Shown piece by piece: positions 60,468 through 64,000 of a stretch of 64,000 nucleotides of DNA. The notes under the pieces are model-generated. The model was not told the origin of the DNA. It ran no database searches and saw only the letters and a program-made list of their open reading frames with translations. Both the position numbers and the translations under genes were made by a program. Within the stretch, counting starts at the first letter, position 1; every line of letters begins with the position of its first letter. Source of the DNA: an uncultured Bacteroidales bacterium (GTDB lineage Bacteria > Bacteroidota > Bacteroidia > Bacteroidales > P3); NCBI GenBank assembly GCA_905234665.1, contig CAJOIV010000004.1:1-64000 (forward strand), in the 5' to 3' direction.

Positions 60468-63400
60468 TTAGAAGCTGAAGCGGATGGTGATGCCGCCTTT
60501 GGTGGTGGAGTTGGGATAGGAGTTGGAGATATAGGGAGTGTTGATGTTGGTCTGGAAGAAGAGGCGCAGGGTGAGGGTGGTCGAGAGGGCGTACTCGCCC
60601 GATATTTCGGCCATCCAGACCTCGCTGCCCGAGGTTATCTGGCTGAGGTTCTGGTTGATTTTGCGGATGTTGGTCTTGTTGCTGTTGTAGGTGAGGTTGA
60701 GCTGGAGGACGATGTCGCTCTTGAGGTGCTTGATTTCGTCGGCCACCTTGATGTCGAAGGCCACGTCCTTGAAGCGGTAGCCGCCGCCGAAGGTGATGCC
60801 GTCGCGGGTGGTCTCGGTCAGCTGGTTGTTGGAGAAAGAGAGGGCGAGAGTGCGGTTTTTCTGGAGGGAGAAGTTGAGTTGAAAGCTGTTGACCATGCTC
60901 ACGGAGAGTCGGATGAGGGGGTTGAACTGCTCGGAAATCTGGAGCATCTCCATGCTGACGGGCGGGATGAAGTCCTCGGTGTTGTTGATGACAGTCTCGG
61001 CGCCGTACTCATAGTTCCTGATGCCCGCGATGGCGGCGTCGGTGTAGTAGTTGCCAATGGTGTAGGTGGAGGTGTAGCGGTGGGAGAGGGAGATGTTGTT
61101 GAACCACTTCTTGAGGAACTGTATCTTGTTGAGTCCGGTGTAGTTGACGGACCAGTTGGGCAATGGGAAACCGAGGAAGGGGGTGAATCCCGTGCTGGCA
61201 GCGTCATTGCCGAGATAGGTGGCGAGGAAGCTGGTGAGGAGCACGCTCTGCTGGTTGGCACTGTAGCCGTAGGGGAAGTACTCGCCGCTCATCGTGTCGC
61301 GCACCTGCTCGTCGCAGCGCGGGTCGGGGTTGGCGGCGGCGAGGCGGTCGGCCACAATGTGGCGGTTCTCGAGGAAGCGGGCATAGAGCTCGTCGGGATT
61401 GGTGAAGGCCGTCGAGGCGCTCCAGGTGGTGGTGGTGTACGAGCCTGTCATCATGTAGGAGAGGGGACCCTCGACCATGTCGGAGAGCGAGACGTACTTG
61501 TAGTAGTACTCCTCGCGCGAGGAGTAGTTCTGCGAGCAGGTGAGGTCTATCTTCATATCGCGGATGGGCTCGAAGGAGGCCTGAATCGAGAGTATTCGGT
61601 TGACGGAGTTCTCGTGGGCGCGGTTCATGAGGGAGTCGACGGAGAGGAGAAAGTCGTCGCGCAGACGGTCCACGGTGCCGTCGGTCTGTCCGAAGATGAA
61701 TCCCGGGCCGGGCGTCCAACCGTGGTCGGGGTCCATGCCGAGGATGGAGGCAGTGCCCATATAGCCGGGCAGGATGGCTCCGGTGGTGACGTTGTAGTTG
61801 GCTGTGAGGGTCCTGAGACCCGTGAGGAGCCGTATGCCGAAGTAACCCACCTCGCGGAGGAAGGCCGCCGTCTCGGCCCGGCGCACCGAGTCGGGGTTCT
61901 TGGCCCGTGCGATGGAGTCCTGCATGTACTGCTGCCGCTCGCGGTTGGACATGCGCTTGGGGTCTTTCTTCTGCGTCGGCGGGTTCTTGCGGGCCTGGGC
62001 GTTCTTGATGAGCTTGAACTTGTTGTAGAGGGTCTGCATCGTGGCCGTGGCGGTGGCTTGGAACTGGGTGTTGCTGTTGAGCACGCTGCCCTGCGCCATC
62101 AGGGCCTGGGTGGTGCCCATGAAACTGTAGGTGGTGCGGTAGGTGAGGGGGATGCGGAGGAAGTCGAGGTAGGGCAGTTTGTTGATGGGCAGGTCCCACT
62201 GGATATTGAAGGTCTGCTGGAAGTTCTGCATGGTGCCGCCGCGCGAGAAGGAGTTCCAGATGCTGTCGGAGGTGCCGCTGGCGTCGATGCGGCCCACGGG
62301 TTCGTCGATGCGGGCGTTGGCCGTGGCGTTGTACTGCAGGTGGATGCTGCGCGAGAGGTCGTACTGCAGGCCGTATTCGCGCTTCCAGGTGAACTGCTTG
62401 AAATAGGTGGGCTTGATGATGACCAGCGCGGCGCCCTTGTTGCGGAGGAGGGTCTCTTCGTAGTCGCGGAAAATCTCGGTGCTGAAGGTGACGTTCTTGG
62501 GCTTGTAGTAGAGGTTGAAGTCCTTGATGAGCTTCATGTTCTTGTTGTTGAGTAGCTTGGAGCGCGTGGAGGCGAAGGGGGCGAAGAGGCCTGGGTCGCG
62601 CGGGGTGTAGGCATAGGCAATGCTGCCTCGGTGCTGGTCTTTGTTGTAGTGGTCAATCTCGTCGTCCGACGAGCGCTCGCGGCTGTAGGCGTAGGAGAGG
62701 GTGAAGTTCTCGATGTCGTAGAAATGGGGCTTGAGGCTGGCTTTGCCCACGCGCTCCTTGCGGATGTTGGTGAGGGTGATGTTGGTGGTGGTCTTGTGCT
62801 CCTGGGTCATGAGACGGATGCTGTCGCGCTCCTCTTTGGTCTGGTAGGTGCGGATGTCGTCCTTGAGTTTCACGTCGGGGTCGAGGGGGTTGTATTCGGG
62901 ACTGCCTATCTGCTTGTTGTAGTCGAGGTAGAAGGGGATGCGCATGCCCCAGTCCTCGGGCAGGAATTTGCCCAGTTCGAGGTCGAGGGTCGACTGCAGC
63001 TGGAGGGTGTTGACCAGTTCGAGGGCGGTGAGCTTCTCCTCGAGGTTGCCGAATCCCGCGGTGCGGTAGGAACCATAGAGGGAGAGGTTGCCGAGGTCGG
63101 CCAGATTGGTGCGTGCCAGCGCCATGGCCGCCCAGCCGCCGCGGTTGTTGAAGTCGGCCAGGCGCAGTTCGTTGAGCCACACGATGCACGACTTGGGCAG
63201 CATGTCGTTGCCGTCGTCGAGACGTTCCTTCTTGGGGTTGCGCACGCCGACCATGATGACCTTCACCTTGCCGAGGTTGGGGGTGCCGAGGATGGTGTAT
63301 TTGTTGTTTCCGACGTACTCGCTATAGAGCAGGGCGCTGCTGTAGTCGAGGTCGCCGCTGCGTATCTTCTTGTTGCGGTTGGTCTTGATATCCACCAGTT

Positions 63401-64000
63401 TGGTGAGGTCTATCTCGACGTTGTTCTCCTCGGGCCAGATGGCCGTGGGGTTGTCGCGGCTGGTGCCCCAGGGGGTGAACTTGAGGGGCACCTCGTACTC
63501 ATAGTAGTTGTTGGTGTAGTCGCTGCCGAGACGAACGAAGAGGACGAGGTCGCCGTCGTCGATGGGGTCGGCGTCGAATTTCTTCTCGGCGTGGACGAAC
63601 ATCTTGAGTTTGCCGTAGTAGCGCAGGTCGTACTGGGTGCTGCGGTAGACGGCGCGGGCGTCGCCCGAGGCGAGGTCGGTGATGTCGAGCGAGAGGGCCT
63701 GCTCGTTGAGCTGGGTGTATGAGGACGAGGTGCTGTACCACTGCTCGCGCTCGATGCCGGGAGGCAGGACGTAGGGCACAGGGGCGCGGCTGCCGTTCTC
63801 CTCGATGTTGACGGTACTGATGCTGAAGGAGGTGTTGGCGCTGGAGCCTGTCGAGTAGTCGCCGGGCTGGAGGAGGTCCTCGGTATATTTGCGCCAGGTG
63901 CTGTAGACCAGTTCGAGGGTGGCGAAACGGAGGATGATGGGCTCCTCGAACTCGTTGAGGAACATGCGCATGAAGCGTATGGACTGGTAGCCGTTGAGCT
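60468..64000 (-). CDS. sprA: SprA, type IX secretion outer-membrane translocon (C-terminal half, partial)
   Basis: The frame is open to the window edge and gives about 1177 residues of a protein that is usually about 2300-2500 long. At the edge it reads LNGYQSIRFMRMFLNEF, a conserved SprA context, so the start lies beyond the window. It is rich in paired beta strands of a giant barrel, with YLDYNKQ, SPEYNPLDPD and DSIRLMTQEHKTTTNITLTNIRKE stretches. It ends in a TTKGGITIRFSF outer-membrane strand with terminal Phe. SprA forms the 36-strand barrel through which T9SS cargo leaves the cell, so a functional T9SS is expected. It heads the sprA-TPR-DedA-sufS unit. Confidence 0.95.
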   Translation of the reverse strand, partial: LNGYQSIRFMRMFLNEFEEPIILRFATLELVYSTWRKYTEDLLQPGDYSTGSSANTSFSISTVNIEENGSRAPVPYVLPPGIEREQWYSTSSSYTQLNEQALSLDITDLASGDARAVYRSTQYDLRYYGKLKMFVHAEKKFDADPIDDGDLVLFVRLGSDYTNNYYEYEVPLKFTPWGTSRDNPTAIWPEENNVEIDLTKLVDIKTNRNKKIRSGDLDYSSALLYSEYVGNNKYTILGTPNLGKVKVIMVGVRNPKKERLDDGNDMLPKSCIVWLNELRLADFNNRGGWAAMALARTNLADLGNLSLYGSYRTAGFGNLEEKLTALELVNTLQLQSTLDLELGKFLPEDWGMRIPFYLDYNKQIGSPEYNPLDPDVKLKDDIRTYQTKEERDSIRLMTQEHKTTTNITLTNIRKERVGKASLKPHFYDIENFTLSYAYSRERSSDDEIDHYNKDQHRGSIAYAYTPRDPGLFAPFASTRSKLLNNKNMKLIKDFNLYYKPKNVTFSTEIFRDYEETLLRNKGAALVIIKPTYFKQFTWKREYGLQYDLSRSIHLQYNATANARIDEPVGRIDASGTSDSIWNSFSRGGTMQNFQQTFNIQWDLPINKLPYLDFLRIPLTYRTTYSFMGTTQALMAQGSVLNSNTQFQATATATMQTLYNKFKLIKNAQARKNPPTQKKDPKRMSNRERQQYMQDSIARAKNPDSVRRAETAAFLREVGYFGIRLLTGLRTLTANYNVTTGAILPGYMGTASILGMDPDHGWTPGPGFIFGQTDGTVDRLRDDFLLSVDSLMNRAHENSVNRILSIQASFEPIRDMKIDLTCSQNYSSREEYYYKYVSLSDMVEGPLSYMMTGSYTTTTWSASTAFTNPDELYARFLENRHIVADRLAAANPDPRCDEQVRDTMSGEYFPYGYSANQQSVLLTSFLATYLGNDAASTGFTPFLGFPLPNWSVNYTGLNKIQFLKKWFNNISLSHRYTSTYTIGNYYTDAAIAGIRNYEYGAETVINNTEDFIPPVSMEMLQISEQFNPLIRLSVSMVNSFQLNFSLQKNRTLALSFSNNQLTETTRDGITFGGGYRFKDVAFDIKVADEIKHLKSDIVLQLNLTYNSNKTNIRKINQNLSQITSGSEVWMAEISGEYALSTTLTLRLFFQTNINTPYISNSYPNSTTKGGITIRFSF

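Noticed and set aside
60462-63722. Two long plus-strand frames opposite sprA
   Set aside because: They are Val/Glu/Gly-rich shadows of sprA with no recognisable protein features.

Overview
The window looks like a chromosomal segment of a member of the order Bacteroidales (phylum Bacteroidota). The evidence is a C-terminal half of SprA (type IX secretion translocon), Bacteroidota-type promoters (TAnnTTTG with a TTG about 19-20 bp upstream) before rplU, rpsO and several other genes, a radical-SAM/lipoprotein pair known from this phylum, and an aryl-polyene/flexirubin-like lipid cluster with MMPL and PlsC domains fused. The host-like genes are fairly GC-rich; the stretch 23.9-26.4 kb and parts of the restriction loci are clearly AT-richer. 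I saw no rRNA, tRNA or CRISPR array.

Region 1 (1-23.6 kb) is a long biosynthetic cluster, mostly on the plus strand with overlapping or closely spaced genes: methyltransferase, two acyl carrier proteins, LpxL-like acyltransferase, two hotdog dehydratases with complementary catalytic residues, thioesterase, ketosynthase, a ketosynthase/chain-length-factor fusion, an EmrE-like protein, a LolA-like carrier, a glycosyltransferase and an MMPL exporter fused to an acyltransferase. A minus-strand lipase/AMP-ligase pair interrupts it. It resumes with a phytoene-desaturase-like flavoenzyme, a B12-type radical SAM enzyme, a small unknown protein, an esterase, a PaaK-like ligase and a second acyltransferase, and ends at a strong hairpin. 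The set fits synthesis, lipid attachment and outer-membrane delivery of an aryl polyene or related polyene lipid. No ketoreductase or ammonia lyase is visible here.

Region 2 (23.6-26.5 kb) is an AT-rich island: a two-gene DUF3791-type cassette, a strongly folded RNA candidate directly upstream of an HNH endonuclease gene, and a protein with an HExxH motif. Region 3 (26.5-33.9 kb, minus strand) holds core genes: rplU-rpmA, DAHP synthase/chorismate mutase, an AlkZ-related protein, the rSAM/lipoprotein pair, and rpsO-pnp.

Region 4 (34-56.3 kb) holds two unrelated type I restriction-modification systems in opposite orientation, with the M23 peptidase gene and recN between them. The first (plus) has hsdM, an AlbA/Schlafen-type ATPase-like gene, about 90-bp tandem repeats, an amber-interrupted small gene, hsdS, a DUF4145 gene, a truncated Fic-like remnant and hsdR. 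The second (minus) has hsdM, a DUF4062 gene, hsdS and an hsdR carrying a C-terminal LexA/S24-like domain. Region 5 (56.9-64 kb, minus) is sprA (partial), a TPR gene, a DedA gene, a previously uncounted 52-codon membrane protein gene, and sufS.

The most striking feature is a family of short palindromic elements (48 bp core, 9-bp terminal inverted repeats enclosing two hairpins) found between genes and also in frame inside at least three protein genes (ketosynthase fusion, esterase, SufS), much as Rickettsia palindromic elements do. Further 7- to 9-bp tandem repeats also lie inside coding sequences.
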